A stretch of 64,000 nt of DNA from Lentisphaeria bacterium (GCA_017456285.1 JAFTJQ010000004.1:62001-126000), one strand, 5' to 3'. Shown: positions 35,506 to 44,676, counted from the first letter of the stretch. Program-made: numbers and translations. The notes: generated from the sequence alone by a model not told the origin.

Positions 35506-35889
35506 ATGAAAATTGCAGTTACATGCGAAAACCACCAGGTTTTTCAACACTTTGGACACACCCCCGAATTTGCAATCTTTGAGATTGAAGAGGGCAAAAT
35601 TATTGACGAAAAAATCATCTCTTCAGGGGAAGAAGGTCACGGTGCTTTAGCTCAAGTGCTTGCCAATGAAGCAGTTGACACTCTTATTTGCGGCGGAATC
35701 GGCGGCGGTGCAATAAATGCTTTAGCTCAAGCCAATATTCAAGTTATCGGCGGTGCAGAGGGCGATGTACGGGAAGTAATCGAAGCACTCATTAACGGTA
35801 CTTTGGAAGTCCGTAGTGATTTCCATTGCAATCACCACCATGACCACGAAGAAGGACACACCTGCGGACACGGTTCCTGCGGACACTAA
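35506..35889 (+). CDS. NifX/NafY-type Fe-Mo-cofactor-binding-like protein with metal-binding tail
   Basis: 127 aa. The fold of the dinitrogenase iron-molybdenum cofactor biosynthesis family is clear: MKIAVTCENHQVFQHFGHTP, then ICGGIGGGAINALAQANIQV and EVIEALINGTL. The last 25 residues are rich in His and Cys (CNHHHDHEEGHTCGHGSCGH), suggesting metal binding. No nitrogenase genes are in the window; stand-alone members occur in many anaerobes and may handle iron-sulfur or other metal centres. It is monocistronic between its own promoter and a bidirectional terminator. Confidence 0.85.
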   Translation: MKIAVTCENHQVFQHFGHTPEFAIFEIEEGKIIDEKIISSGEEGHGALAQVLANEAVDTLICGGIGGGAINALAQANIQVIGGAEGDVREVIEALINGTLEVRSDFHCNHHHDHEEGHTCGHGSCGH

Positions 35890-35919
35890 AAAACGTATTT
35901 TTCATTCAGACTAAATAAA

Positions 35920-35958
35920 AAAATCGGATAGAAACTGCTTTTTTCTATCCGATTTTTT
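35920..35958. terminator. Bidirectional intrinsic terminator
   Basis: AAATCGGATAGAAA is mirrored by TTTCTATCCGATTT (about 35942-35955), with A and T runs on both outer sides. It separates the NifX-like gene from the converging ligA unit. Confidence 0.9.
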
Positions 35959-35987
35959 CTTATACTGCAAATTAAATTCTCAATCAA

Positions 35988-36293
35988 CTACAACTCATCA
36001 GGACGAATTTGTGCAATAATTCCTGACGCCTGCACTCGTGGAGTGCCAAGCTTAAAAATTCGTTGCCAAAAAGTCGGTTTAGGACTGTATTTGAACTTGA
36101 TAATCGCATTACCGCCGACATTGCAAGCAACTTCCGACATCTCCTCCATAACATCATCGAGAGTTGTTAATTGATTGCGATTTGGGAAATTTTTATTTTC
36201 CGTAGAAATTCCATCAATAAACTCATATTTATCAGGAGTTCCCTCGATAAAATAGATTCCGTTATAGATTAAAATTTCAATATCATTCTTCAT
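35988..36293 (-). CDS. Small protein, possibly YbjQ/DUF74-like
   Basis: 101 aa from ATG at 36293, with AAAGGG seven bases upstream; an upstream TTG at 36317 overlapping the ligA end is less likely. The middle, EMSEVACNVGGNAIIKFKY, and end, VQASGIIAQI, recall the alternating pattern of YbjQ/UPF0145 proteins (GANAVVG then GTAV), but similarity is weak. Soluble, no signal. It follows ligA by about 20 bases. Function unknown. Confidence 0.55.
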   Translation of the reverse strand: MKNDIEILIYNGIYFIEGTPDKYEFIDGISTENKNFPNRNQLTTLDDVMEEMSEVACNVGGNAIIKFKYSPKPTFWQRIFKLGTPRVQASGIIAQIRPDEL

Positions 36294-36313
36294 AAAATTA
36301 CCCTTTCCATTCT

Positions 36314-38209
36314 TCAAAATAATTCAAGTTGTTCCGCTTGTTCGCTTTGTTTGAGATTAGCAGGTATTTCAACTTGCTCAAGCCAAGTTGCCAAAGCAAT
36401 TGCTTTTACCCCCAATTTTTCTGCTTTGGCAAGTTTGGTGCTTTTTTCATTTAAGTCATTGGCAACCAACAAGTTCAAACTCGAATTGACATCGTCGGCA
36501 ATTTCATAATTATTTGCTCTGGCAATCGTCTCATAATACGACCGTTTTTCGGGCATTTTACCGGTAAAACAGATTTTCGGTTTCTCAATCCCGCCTTGAG
36601 TTGATTCGACGAAAAGCGCCTCTTTGAATTCATTGATATACTCTTTATTTGAGGCAAATTCCGCCACCAAAGCTTTTGCCCGCTCAGGTCCGATCCCTTT
36701 GATATTGCAAAATTCCTCTTCCGTCATCTCAAAAATTCGGTCAAGCGGATACTCTTTCAAAAGCAATTTCGCCATATTGATTCCGACATGCGAAATATTC
36801 AATGCCGCAAGCAATTGATAATCTTTGATATTTCTTGCCCTTTGAAGTTCATTGAATAAATTATTTATTTTTTTACTTTTGAAGCCGGGGAGTCTCTCCA
36901 AATCAGCTTTAGTCAGGTCAAAAATATCTTTCAAATTTTTAACATTCAAAATGGTCATCATATTGCGAATATTAGGAAGTCCGAGTTCTTCAATGCCGAT
37001 GCTTTTTACTGAAGCACCCAGCCGCTGCAAATTACTCTCAAAGCAATCACGATTTACACAGCAAATTTCAGGGCCTTTCCGCACCAATGTACTGCCGCAG
37101 GATGGACAATTTGTTATTAACGGCGACTCACGCAGCAGCCCCGGGGTAGATTCTTTGATGTACGGAATAACGTCCCCTGCCCGCTCAACCAGAACCGTAT
37201 CGCCGATTTGAATATCACGGTCAAGCACATTCTGATAGTTGTGCAAAGTAGCATGCTTAATGGTAATTCCGCCGATATCTATCGGCTCAATTTCCGCCAC
37301 GGGAGTCAAACAATTTTTTCCGAAACTCCAAACCACATTGACAAGCGTGCTTTCTTTAGCAACATTCTGAAACTTAAAAGCAATTTCTCCCCGCGGGTGG
37401 TGAGCAGTATTACCGAGCGACTTGCAATATTCCTTGTCTGCAAGTTTGACAACAATCCCGTCAAGCGGATAAGGGAGTTTCTCAAACTCGCTGATTATAG
37501 ACTCCCACTCTTGCTCAATTTCACCCAAAGCAACTTCAATTGAAAAAAGGTCGTAGTCAACCAACGTCAAAAACGCATTCAAATTCTTCATCGCAAATTC
37601 GAGCTGCGAAATATATTTTTGCTCTTTCAAAACCATAAATCCCGTCAAAATATTTCTGGAATTTTTGTAGGTAATCCCATTCGGACGAATTGAATTTTGG
37701 AGAGTAGCAAAACGGTCTTTTCTAACTAAAATCTCCCCTCTGGCATTGCGGTCAAGTTTACCCGTATAATTCGGACACTCAAGTTCAATCAGAGGAATTT
37801 TATCAGAGATATTTTCACCCTGAAATCCATCGCCTCTGGTAGATAACACACCATTTTCAAATTTAGCAGAGATTCCGTCATACTTCGGTTCAATCAAAAA
37901 TGCCTCATCTTCAGTTCTGGCATATTTTTTTGCCCATTCCATAACCTCATTAAGCGAATACGCTTTATCCAGTGACAGCAACGGTTCAGAGTGATTCACA
38001 CTCCCCATAGACGAAACATGGGGGGTATAAATTGCACTTATCAGTTCATTATCTGGATCAATTTCACGCAATTTCTGCATTAATGAATCATATTTCACAT
38101 CACTGATTTCAGGTGCGCCTTTTTCCCAATACGCCTGATTGTGATATTTTATCAATTGCTCCAAATCTGCTTTGCCGAGTTTGTCGGCATCAAAATTTTT
38201 ATAGTCCAT
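36314..38209 (-). CDS. ligA: NAD-dependent DNA ligase
   Basis: 631 aa, a little shorter than the common 670. Domain Ia YHNQAYWEKGAPEISDVKYD binds NAD; the adenylation motif FLIEPKYDGIS carries the nucleophile Lys109; an OB-fold follows, then a four-Cys zinc finger (CPSCG, later ICCVNRDC), helix-hairpin-helix repeats (LERLPGFKSKKINNLF, FCNIKGIGPERAKAL) and a BRCT domain near 545-620 (KICFTGKMPEKRSYYE). Seals nicks in DNA replication and repair. It has its own promoter, divergent from asd. The sequence is somewhat unusual, so a second ligA elsewhere is possible. Confidence 0.92.
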   Translation of the reverse strand: MDYKNFDADKLGKADLEQLIKYHNQAYWEKGAPEISDVKYDSLMQKLREIDPDNELISAIYTPHVSSMGSVNHSEPLLSLDKAYSLNEVMEWAKKYARTEDEAFLIEPKYDGISAKFENGVLSTRGDGFQGENISDKIPLIELECPNYTGKLDRNARGEILVRKDRFATLQNSIRPNGITYKNSRNILTGFMVLKEQKYISQLEFAMKNLNAFLTLVDYDLFSIEVALGEIEQEWESIISEFEKLPYPLDGIVVKLADKEYCKSLGNTAHHPRGEIAFKFQNVAKESTLVNVVWSFGKNCLTPVAEIEPIDIGGITIKHATLHNYQNVLDRDIQIGDTVLVERAGDVIPYIKESTPGLLRESPLITNCPSCGSTLVRKGPEICCVNRDCFESNLQRLGASVKSIGIEELGLPNIRNMMTILNVKNLKDIFDLTKADLERLPGFKSKKINNLFNELQRARNIKDYQLLAALNISHVGINMAKLLLKEYPLDRIFEMTEEEFCNIKGIGPERAKALVAEFASNKEYINEFKEALFVESTQGGIEKPKICFTGKMPEKRSYYETIARANNYEIADDVNSSLNLLVANDLNEKSTKLAKAEKLGVKAIALATWLEQVEIPANLKQSEQAEQLELF

Positions 38210-38250
38210 AATCTACCATTTTTCCGTCAAAATTAATTGTTCTTTATAGA

Positions 38251-38278
38251 AATATATAAATATAATTCATTTTTTCAA
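38251..38278 (-). promoter_or_regulatory. Promoter of ligA
   Basis: Minus strand TTGAAA (38273-38278), 16 bases, TATATT (38251-38256). Start near 38244, about 35 bases before the ligA ATG. Confidence 0.65.
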
Positions 38279-38288
38279 GTTTTTTAAT

Positions 38289-38316
38289 GGAAATTTTGAA
38301 AAATTATGCTAAATTA
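38289..38316 (+). promoter_or_regulatory. Possible promoter of asd
   Basis: TGGAAA (38289-38294), 16 bases, TAAATT (38311-38316) with TG one base before the -10, the same extended form as at 10598-10625. The -35 is weak. Confidence 0.35.
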
Positions 38317-38384
38317 ATAGGCGATAACGTTTTTTGTATCAGAAAATAGAATAATTTATAAAAATTTTAACAAGGATTATGAAA

Positions 38385-39389
38385 ATGGCTAAAGAATTTA
38401 ATGTAGCAGTAGCAGGTGCAACCGGTGCAGTCGGTGTCGAAATGCTTAAAACTTTGGAAAAACGCAATTTCCCGATTAAAAATTTGAAACTTTTGGCTTC
38501 AGCCCGTTCAGCTGGTCAAGTCGTTGAGTTCAAGGGCGAGAAACTCGTTATCGAGGAGATGACTGAAAATTCATTCAAAGGCGTTGACATCGCTCTTTTC
38601 AGTGCCGGTGGAGACATCTCTAAACAATTCCGCAAATCAGTCGTTGACGCAGGTGCGGTAATGATTGACAATTCAAGTGCTTTCCGTATGGAAGCAGGCG
38701 TACCGCTGATTGTCCCCGAAGTCAACCCCGAAGATATTAAAAATCACAACGGCGTAATTGCTAACCCCAATTGCTCAACCATTATCATGTTGGTCGCAGT
38801 TGCTCCGCTCCACCGTGCAAAGAAACTTAAACGCCTCGTCGCAGCTACCTATCAGGCAACCAGCGGTGCAGGTGCTAAAGGTATGAGTGAAATGCTCACC
38901 CAGACCCAGCAAGTTCTTAACGGAGAAGCAATCAATCCGCAAGTTTTTGCACACCGAATTGCTTTTAACTTGATTCCGCACATTGACGCATTCACCGACA
39001 ATGGTTACACCAAAGAAGAACTCAAAATGCTCAATGAAACCAGAAAAATGCTCCATGATGACAGCATTAATATCTCATGCACCTGTGTTCGTGTGCCGGT
39101 TATGAGAGCCCACAGCGAAGCATTGAATTTGGAATTTGCTGATGATATTACTCCGGAAGAAGCCAGAGCAATTCTCGCAACTGCTCCGGGCGTAACCGTA
39201 GTTGATGATATTGCTAACAAGGTATACCCGATGCCGGTTGACGCAACCGAGCAGTACAATGTCCTCGTCGGTCGTATCCGTCAGGATATTTCACGCAACG
39301 ACAAAAAAGGTTTGGATATTTTCGTTGCCGGCGATCAGGTACTTAAGGGTGCAGCTTTGAATGCAGTTCAGATTGCTGAATTGTTATAA
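38385..39389 (+). CDS. asd: Aspartate-semialdehyde dehydrogenase
   Basis: 334 aa from ATG at 38385. An ATG two codons earlier (38379) lies only two bases from the AAGGA site, so the second is favoured. NADP loop VAVAGATGAVG, catalytic Cys130 in ANPNCSTI, YQATSGAGAKGM, and the substrate His/Arg region VPVMRAHSEAL are all present. Converts aspartyl phosphate to aspartate semialdehyde for lysine, threonine, methionine and diaminopimelate synthesis. Monocistronic, followed by a terminator-like hairpin. Confidence 0.95.
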   Translation: MAKEFNVAVAGATGAVGVEMLKTLEKRNFPIKNLKLLASARSAGQVVEFKGEKLVIEEMTENSFKGVDIALFSAGGDISKQFRKSVVDAGAVMIDNSSAFRMEAGVPLIVPEVNPEDIKNHNGVIANPNCSTIIMLVAVAPLHRAKKLKRLVAATYQATSGAGAKGMSEMLTQTQQVLNGEAINPQVFAHRIAFNLIPHIDAFTDNGYTKEELKMLNETRKMLHDDSINISCTCVRVPVMRAHSEALNLEFADDITPEEARAILATAPGVTVVDDIANKVYPMPVDATEQYNVLVGRIRQDISRNDKKGLDIFVAGDQVLKGAALNAVQIAELL

Positions 39390-39401
39390 TTGATAAGTTT
39401 C

Positions 39402-39460
39402 AAAACGGAATTCCGTCCGAATTGGGTAAAATCTCAAAAAAGTGCGGTGTTCCGTTTTTT
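39402..39460 (+). terminator. Probable terminator after asd
   Basis: AAAACGGAA (39402-39410) pairs with TTCCGTTTT (39450-39458) across a long loop; the strand ends in a T-run. The inner CGGAATTCCG is itself palindromic. Confidence 0.65.
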
Positions 39461-39497
39461 CTTATTTTCTTAAAGGAATGGTGATTTTTTATAAAAA

Positions 39498-40340
39498 ATG
39501 AATGATGTAAAATACTTTTTTTCACAAACAATTAACATGCTTTACTCACTGATTGCAGTAAATGCGATATTGTGTATTTTCGATATTCGCATGCCGTTAT
39601 TGAGTTACGATATTAATTGGGTAAATTTGGTCGGAGCGATTTTTTCGCATGCGACTTTCAGTCATTTAATTTTTAATATGATAGGAATGTATATTTTCGG
39701 TACTTTGCTGCTTAAAGCATTGAAGCCGTGGCAATTTCTGCTGCTTTACTTTTTCAGCGGAATAATCGGCAACTTAATTTTCATTGCATTTTTTCAGGGA
39801 CAACACTATATCCTCCTCGGAGCAAGCGGAGCGGTTTTCGGAATTATGACTGTTGCGGCGATGGTTGAGCCGGATCAGAGATTCATGCTGATTTTTCTCC
39901 CCTTTATGCCGTTAAAAACTAAAACTTTGGTAATAGTTTATACTATTATTGAACTTTTAAGTCAGGCAAGCGGTTCAAGCAACGGCACTGCACACTTGGC
40001 ACACTTGGGCGGAATTTTAGGGGGTTACATTTTTGCTGAAATTTTCATTCGCCGAGAGATTCGTTGGGAGCCGCTGGCATTTTTGAAGAAGCCGAAAGTC
40101 AAAGTGCAAACTTTTGAATCGCCGTTCAAAGAAAAATCAAAAAATGACAAGTCGAACAACCAAAGTTTCGGCATCCCTTTTTTGCAGCCTGTAAGTCAGA
40201 AAGAATTAGATTACCTTTTAGACAAAGTTTCTCAAGGCGGAATCAACTCATTAACTCCCGAGGAATTAGCACGTTTGCGGCAAGCGCGTGAGCAAATTAT
40301 TTATCAACAGAAATTCAAAGATAACGAAAGAAATAAATAA
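39498..40340 (+). CDS. Rhomboid-family intramembrane serine protease
   Basis: 280 aa with six membrane helices. HATFSHLIFN (His51, His56, Asn60) lines the oxyanion site, GASGAVFG holds catalytic Ser110, and HLAHLGGILGGY holds catalytic His169. The last 80 residues form a soluble tail. Cleaves membrane proteins inside the bilayer. A stop codon at 39492-39494 fixes the start at 39498 even though AAAGGA is about 20 bases away. Its stop codon shares a base with the queA start, so the two are coupled. Confidence 0.9.
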   Translation: MNDVKYFFSQTINMLYSLIAVNAILCIFDIRMPLLSYDINWVNLVGAIFSHATFSHLIFNMIGMYIFGTLLLKALKPWQFLLLYFFSGIIGNLIFIAFFQGQHYILLGASGAVFGIMTVAAMVEPDQRFMLIFLPFMPLKTKTLVIVYTIIELLSQASGSSNGTAHLAHLGGILGGYIFAEIFIRREIRWEPLAFLKKPKVKVQTFESPFKEKSKNDKSNNQSFGIPFLQPVSQKELDYLLDKVSQGGINSLTPEELARLRQAREQIIYQQKFKDNERNK

Positions 40341-41428
40341 TGACTCTTGCTACTAATTTATTTGATTACGTTCTTCCAGAGGAGTTGATAGCCCAATATC
40401 CTGCCGATAAGCGTGGCGACTCAAAAATGTTGGTGCTTGACCCCAATGACGGACATTGCGAAATTCACCCTTTTGCCGATATTGTAAATTATCTGAATGC
40501 CGATGACGTCATGGTCTGCAACAATACAAAAGTGCTTCAAGGCCGCATGTACGGAATCAAAAACGGCGATGTTGACGGTGCTAAATTTGAAATGCTGTTA
40601 GTCGCAAATATCGACAAAAATAATCCAAAACGCTGGTCGGCTTTGCTTAAACCGGGGAAACGGGCAAAAGCAGGAACATTTGTTCAATTAACTGATTCAG
40701 ATGGTTCATTAAATAGTAACGGCGACGGCTTTACGGTGCTTGGTCGTTATGATGATGACACCTTTGAAATTGAATTTAATCGTGATGATGTCGAGTCCTT
40801 GCAGAAAAAATACGGTCACATTCCCCTGCCGCCCTATATCCGCCGCGGCGATAGTGCGAGCGATTATGACCGCTATCAAACGCTTTTTGCCTCCGAAGCA
40901 GGTGCTGTTGCCGCTCCGACGGCAGGATTGCATTTTTCGGATAAAATTTTAACGGAAATTGACCGCAAGGGGGTAATCAGAAAAGAATTAACCCTCCATG
41001 TCGGGCCGGGAACATTCAAAACCGTCAGCGTCGATGATGTAACTAAGCACAAAATGCACTTTGAAGAGTATTTTTTCCCGAGCGAAACGGCTGAAATTAT
41101 TAATCAAGCAAAAAAAGAAGGGCGAAATGTTTTAGCAATTGGGACAACTACCGTCAGAACCTTGGAGAGTTGCGTAAATCAAAAAACTTCTCTCCTTGAG
41201 GCAAAAAGCGGTAAAACCGATATTTTCCTCTATCCGCCGTATGAAATTAAAGGCTGCAACATGCTTTTAACTAATTTTCATTTGCCGAAAAGCACCTTGC
41301 TTATGCTCGTAAGCTGCTTTGTTGATCGGGAAGTTATGCTTGAAGCGTATGAATTTGCTAAAGCAAACAAACTGCGTTTTTACAGTTACGGCGACTGCAT
41401 GCTGATTTTGCCGAAGAAAAAAAATTAG
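40340..41428 (+). CDS. queA: S-adenosylmethionine:tRNA ribosyltransferase-isomerase QueA
   Basis: 362 aa, complete. Typical blocks: FDYVLPEELIAQYPADKRGDSKMLVLD, VMVCNNTKVLQGRMYG, PLPPYIRR, FASEAGAVAAPTAGLHF and FHLPKSTLLMLVSCF. Transfers ribose from SAM to preQ1 in tRNA to make epoxyqueuosine. It starts on the last base of the rhomboid gene and is followed directly by a lipoprotein gene. Confidence 0.96.
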   Translation: MTLATNLFDYVLPEELIAQYPADKRGDSKMLVLDPNDGHCEIHPFADIVNYLNADDVMVCNNTKVLQGRMYGIKNGDVDGAKFEMLLVANIDKNNPKRWSALLKPGKRAKAGTFVQLTDSDGSLNSNGDGFTVLGRYDDDTFEIEFNRDDVESLQKKYGHIPLPPYIRRGDSASDYDRYQTLFASEAGAVAAPTAGLHFSDKILTEIDRKGVIRKELTLHVGPGTFKTVSVDDVTKHKMHFEEYFFPSETAEIINQAKKEGRNVLAIGTTTVRTLESCVNQKTSLLEAKSGKTDIFLYPPYEIKGCNMLLTNFHLPKSTLLMLVSCFVDREVMLEAYEFAKANKLRFYSYGDCMLILPKKKN

Positions 41429-41433
41429 TGATA

Positions 41434-42558
41434 ATGAAAAAAATTTTAGTTGAAACAATTATTTTTTTAAGTCTTGCCCTAATTTGCGGGTGCAGCAGTT
41501 TCGTATCAAGGAACAATAGCAATACCCACGATTTTGACATTGTTTGGCAAAAAACTCTCGATGCCTCACTGGCAATCAAAAAAGATGCAATTAATTCTGA
41601 ATTTACAAATGAGTTTAACTACGGGGAAAGCAGTTCCAGATTGCATAATTTAACTTTGCTGTTGGCAAATAACAACTACTCTGAAGCCGAAAAAAGTGAA
41701 CTTATTATCGAGAGTCTGGAGCGGGGAATCCTATACAATATTCTGGCATTTAATTTCGACAAAAGAGCTGAAATCATAGATTTTTATGCCCAAAGAGAGT
41801 TAAAACGTGAACTGTACAAAATTCTATACAGCTACTTTTTTTATCACCGCTTGCTTGAGGAATTGAAACAAAAAAACTTACTCACTTCAAAATTGCAGGA
41901 TAAATTAAATCAGGAACTCCAAAGTTTAGATTTACTCTTCATCGCTTTGACTAATGAAAACGGCAAAACTTTGGAGAAAATTTTACCAAAATTGCCGAAA
42001 AACTTCTATAAAATGCCGAAAAATCCTTTGCTTGAAGCAGTAAATTCCAATATTGGATTAGCAACAACTTACAATCAGGATTATATCAAAATCGCCGATG
42101 CGGTTTCCGAACAATTACCGCCATACGCCACCATGTTCGACAAGGCTATCAAATTTAATGAATTACTCTTTCAAGCCCCGAAAACTCTATATCAAAAATA
42201 CTCTAATGAACTTTTTATCCAGTCGGATTGCAGCAAAATTTTCGGCATTATCGGAATTGATTGCGAATTAGAGTTAATTCAAAGCAATTTGAAAAAACTC
42301 GAACTTGATTACGCAATCAAGCATAATGAATATATGCTGTCAGAGAAAAATGCAGATTCAGACGCAGGCGAAAAATTTTTGGAATTAAAAAAAATCGAAC
42401 TTGCGAGATTCAAAGCATTTCTCTTCCTCTATTTTTTGGTGCATGAAAATAATCCGGCATCAGTGAATAACGATCAGCAAATCCCATCAAACATCCGATT
42501 TTTGTTAGAAAAAACCATTCTTGATATTGTCAAAGAAAATCTATTTGCCGCTCAATAA
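41434..42558 (+). CDS. Outer-envelope lipoprotein, alpha-helical, function unknown
   Basis: About 374 aa from ATG at 41434 (a GTG at 41428 would add two residues). MKKILVETIIFLSLALICGC ends in a lipobox-like ICGC, so lipidation is predicted. The rest is almost entirely helical with Leu/Lys/Glu-rich stretches (ELKQKNLLTSKLQDKLNQEL, IQSNLKKLELDYAIKHNEY), suggesting coiled coils; the two long helical halves recall TolC-type proteins but the resemblance is weak. It follows queA by a few bases and is the last gene of that unit. Confidence 0.6.
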   Translation: MKKILVETIIFLSLALICGCSSFVSRNNSNTHDFDIVWQKTLDASLAIKKDAINSEFTNEFNYGESSSRLHNLTLLLANNNYSEAEKSELIIESLERGILYNILAFNFDKRAEIIDFYAQRELKRELYKILYSYFFYHRLLEELKQKNLLTSKLQDKLNQELQSLDLLFIALTNENGKTLEKILPKLPKNFYKMPKNPLLEAVNSNIGLATTYNQDYIKIADAVSEQLPPYATMFDKAIKFNELLFQAPKTLYQKYSNELFIQSDCSKIFGIIGIDCELELIQSNLKKLELDYAIKHNEYMLSEKNADSDAGEKFLELKKIELARFKAFLFLYFLVHENNPASVNNDQQIPSNIRFLLEKTILDIVKENLFAAQ

Positions 42559-42730
42559 TACCCTCATTAAGGAGTCATGGCAACATAGATGGAATCATGA
42601 CATTCAATTTGTGTTGTACTTTGTGGGGGGAACTAATAACATATAAAAAATATTTCAATAATATTTTTACTTCACATACAAATTCAGAAACTAAAATAAT
42701 ATAATTTTCACTAATAATTTGATAAAACAG

Positions 42731-42759
42731 TTGCATTCTCCACAATAACTTATTATAAT
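42731..42759 (+). promoter_or_regulatory. Distal candidate promoter of the AraC gene
   Basis: TTGCAT (42731-42736), 17 bases, TATAAT (42754-42759). Start near 42766, leaving a leader of about 136 bases. Confidence 0.55.
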
Positions 42760-42852
42760 ATAACTCTATATGAGCGATTTCTAAAAAAAAATAATTTACG
42801 CCGTTTAGTTTCTATTTTTATAAAAAGATTTTATTATTATATCCTTTAAGTA

Positions 42853-42881
42853 TTGTTATTTTTATCACAATAATGTATAAT
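42853..42881 (+). promoter_or_regulatory. Proximal promoter of the AraC gene
   Basis: TTGTTA (42853-42858), 17 bases, TATAAT (42876-42881). The message would start near 42888 with AAGGAG at 42891-42896, a very short leader. Confidence 0.6.
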
Positions 42882-42902
42882 AGATTATAAAAGGAGCAAA
42901 AC

Positions 42903-43712
42903 ATGCTGACAGATTTTTTACAACTTATAAAATCAAGAATGGGGATGCCACGTCAATTAATCTCGATTGACGGACATGAAAAAATTGCATTTTCCAATTT
43001 AGGAGCCCCGCACGTACATACAGAATGGGAACTTAAATTCAAATACAATGACTCTGATGAATTGATTCAACCGGGTCTGATTCATTACACCAGCAATGTT
43101 CATAATCATGCCTCTTTTTTCTGCGGCACTCAAGTTTTTTCTATAAGTATGTACCAGCAAATCCTTGTTCAGGAAAAACCGCCGCAAAAAATTTGCGAGC
43201 AATTAATTAACTTTATGGAACTTTTCAATAAAAGCCGTACCGATGATACAGATTACAGAAAACATCTTTACTACATCATTCTCCATACCATATATGAAGC
43301 AGTTAAAAATTTTCAGGAACAACCGCAAAATCTTGTCGATTTACCTTCGACAATATACAATCGTGCCATAACTTATATTCTGGAATACTATTACCGCCCC
43401 GAATTAAGTGTAACCGATATTGCGGATTATGCAGGAGTTTCGCCCCAGTATTTGAATAAAGTTTTTCACAAAATGGGCAAAGGAAGTATCAAAAGCGAAC
43501 TCTTAAATACCAGAATGGGACACGCCTACAAACTGCTGTCAACGGGGGAATACTTTGTCGGCGATGTTGCGAAATTAACCGGATGGCGAACCCAATTTTA
43601 TTTCAGCAACGCCTTCAAAAAATATTACGGATTTTCTCCAATGGAGATAAGAGACAAAAAAAACAAAGGCAAATTTAATGAAATGCCTATTATCACCCAA
43701 AATATAAAATAA
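42903..43712 (+). CDS. AraC-family transcriptional regulator of the second glycan locus
   Basis: 269 aa. A cupin-type N-terminal half (HVHTEWELKFKYND) precedes the DNA-binding region: VTDIADYAGVSPQYLNKVFH and then GDVAKLTGWRTQFYFSNAFK with YYGFSPMEIR. Lies directly upstream of and parallel to the pseudopilin-led operon, which it probably controls. Two promoters and an AAGGAG site precede it. Confidence 0.9.
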   Translation: MLTDFLQLIKSRMGMPRQLISIDGHEKIAFSNLGAPHVHTEWELKFKYNDSDELIQPGLIHYTSNVHNHASFFCGTQVFSISMYQQILVQEKPPQKICEQLINFMELFNKSRTDDTDYRKHLYYIILHTIYEAVKNFQEQPQNLVDLPSTIYNRAITYILEYYYRPELSVTDIADYAGVSPQYLNKVFHKMGKGSIKSELLNTRMGHAYKLLSTGEYFVGDVAKLTGWRTQFYFSNAFKKYYGFSPMEIRDKKNKGKFNEMPIITQNIK

Positions 43713-43868
43713 GAAAGGAGGATTTTTACCCTGATAAAATTTTTATTAAAAACAAAAAGTCAATTCTATTGCAAACAACAATAGATAATGACAAAAAATC
43801 AAGAGGCAATTTATCGCTATTGTCTCAAAACAAGAACAAAATTAACTAAAACAAGGAAAAAACAAAAA

Positions 43869-44618
43869 ATGAAAAAATCACTTTATTTTACTTTAATCGA
43901 ATTGTTGGTTGTTATCGCAATTATCGCAATTTTGGCAGGTATGCTTTTGCCCGCACTTAACAAGGCCCGTGAAAAAGCCCGTGCAATTTCATGCACAAAC
44001 AACATGAAACAATGCGGTTTGGCTCAAACTTTGTACAGCAATGATTACAATGGATTTCTGGTTATTAACCGCAACACCACAGGCTTAACTATCGAAACTG
44101 AATACACCAATGATTACGGCAATGCCTGCTGGTTTGCTACCTTGATGAATGAGGGTCATTTACCTGTCGGCGGCAAAGTTCATTTTTGCCCGTCAGGCAA
44201 AGCTCCGACTTCAGACGAAACTGCAGAGGGTTACGGTATGTATCACAACTGGGCAAGTGCCAAAGGACACATCTACAAGCCGTCACTTTTCACTGCCACA
44301 ACCGGAAATACCTTTATCGGTATCAATACCAAAGCAATGCAAAATGCTGCTTCTACCGGTATCATTTTTGACAGTAACGACAAAAGCAACGGCAAACAAA
44401 CTTTTTGGTTGAATAACGAAAATGCTGTCGGTACTGCGGTTGCCCGTCACGGCGGCAAAATGAATATTGCTTTCGCTGATGGTCACTGTGAGTCTTTAGA
44501 TCCGAAAGGATTTTATGAAAATTGTTTCAAAAACAACTCTGACAGTGCTTATTCAACCAGAACTGTTTGGTATTATTGCGAAAACGATAGCGATACAACT
44601 CACAAGTATTTGCAGTAA
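43869..44618 (+). CDS. H-X9-DG pseudopilin, first structural gene of the second glycan operon
   Basis: About 249 aa from ATG at 43869. An upstream ATG at 43788 would add 27 basic residues and is less likely; AAGGA precedes 43869. [19 protein letters not shown] is the pilin helix with Tyr at -1. The head has [24 protein letters not shown] and [13 protein letters not shown] (H-X9-DG). It is homologous to the proteins at 9399-10124 and 16522-17337 and stands 58 bases ahead of the secreted protein gene, matching the gene order of the first locus. Likely a substrate-related surface or periplasmic protein. Confidence 0.87.
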   Translation: MKKSLYFTLIELLVVIAIIAILAGMLLPALNKAREKARAISCTNNMKQCGLAQTLYSNDYNGFLVINRNTTGLTIETEYTNDYGNACWFATLMNEGHLPVGGKVHFCPSGKAPTSDETAEGYGMYHNWASAKGHIYKPSLFTATTGNTFIGINTKAMQNAASTGIIFDSNDKSNGKQTFWLNNENAVGTAVARHGGKMNIAFADGHCESLDPKGFYENCFKNNSDSAYSTRTVWYYCENDSDTTHKYLQ

Positions 44619-44676
44619 TTACGCGACACGAGTTTTAAGCAAAAAAACTACTTAAAATTCTTAAAGGAATAAAAAA

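Larger units (their letters stand above)
42559..42902. other. Intergenic region with two promoters for the AraC gene
   Basis: About 344 AT-rich bases. It contains an inverted pair GTCATG/CATGAC near 42574-42601, an isolated run of six G near 42626, and two good plus-strand promoters (42731-42759 and 42853-42881). No coding frame stands out. Confidence 0.6.

Noticed and set aside
36314-38209. ligA as a horizontally acquired or second ligase
   Set aside because: The protein is shorter and a bit divergent, but all domains are complete and codon use resembles its neighbours, so there is no direct sign of transfer here.
39478-39501. Seven-codon upstream frame before the rhomboid gene
   Set aside because: The ATG directly abuts AAAGGA with no spacing, so it is unlikely to be translated, although it could be a chance leader peptide.
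43788-43868. 27-residue extension of the third pseudopilin
   Set aside because: Basic, low-complexity sequence ahead of the normal short prepilin leader; the 43869 start has its own AAGGA.
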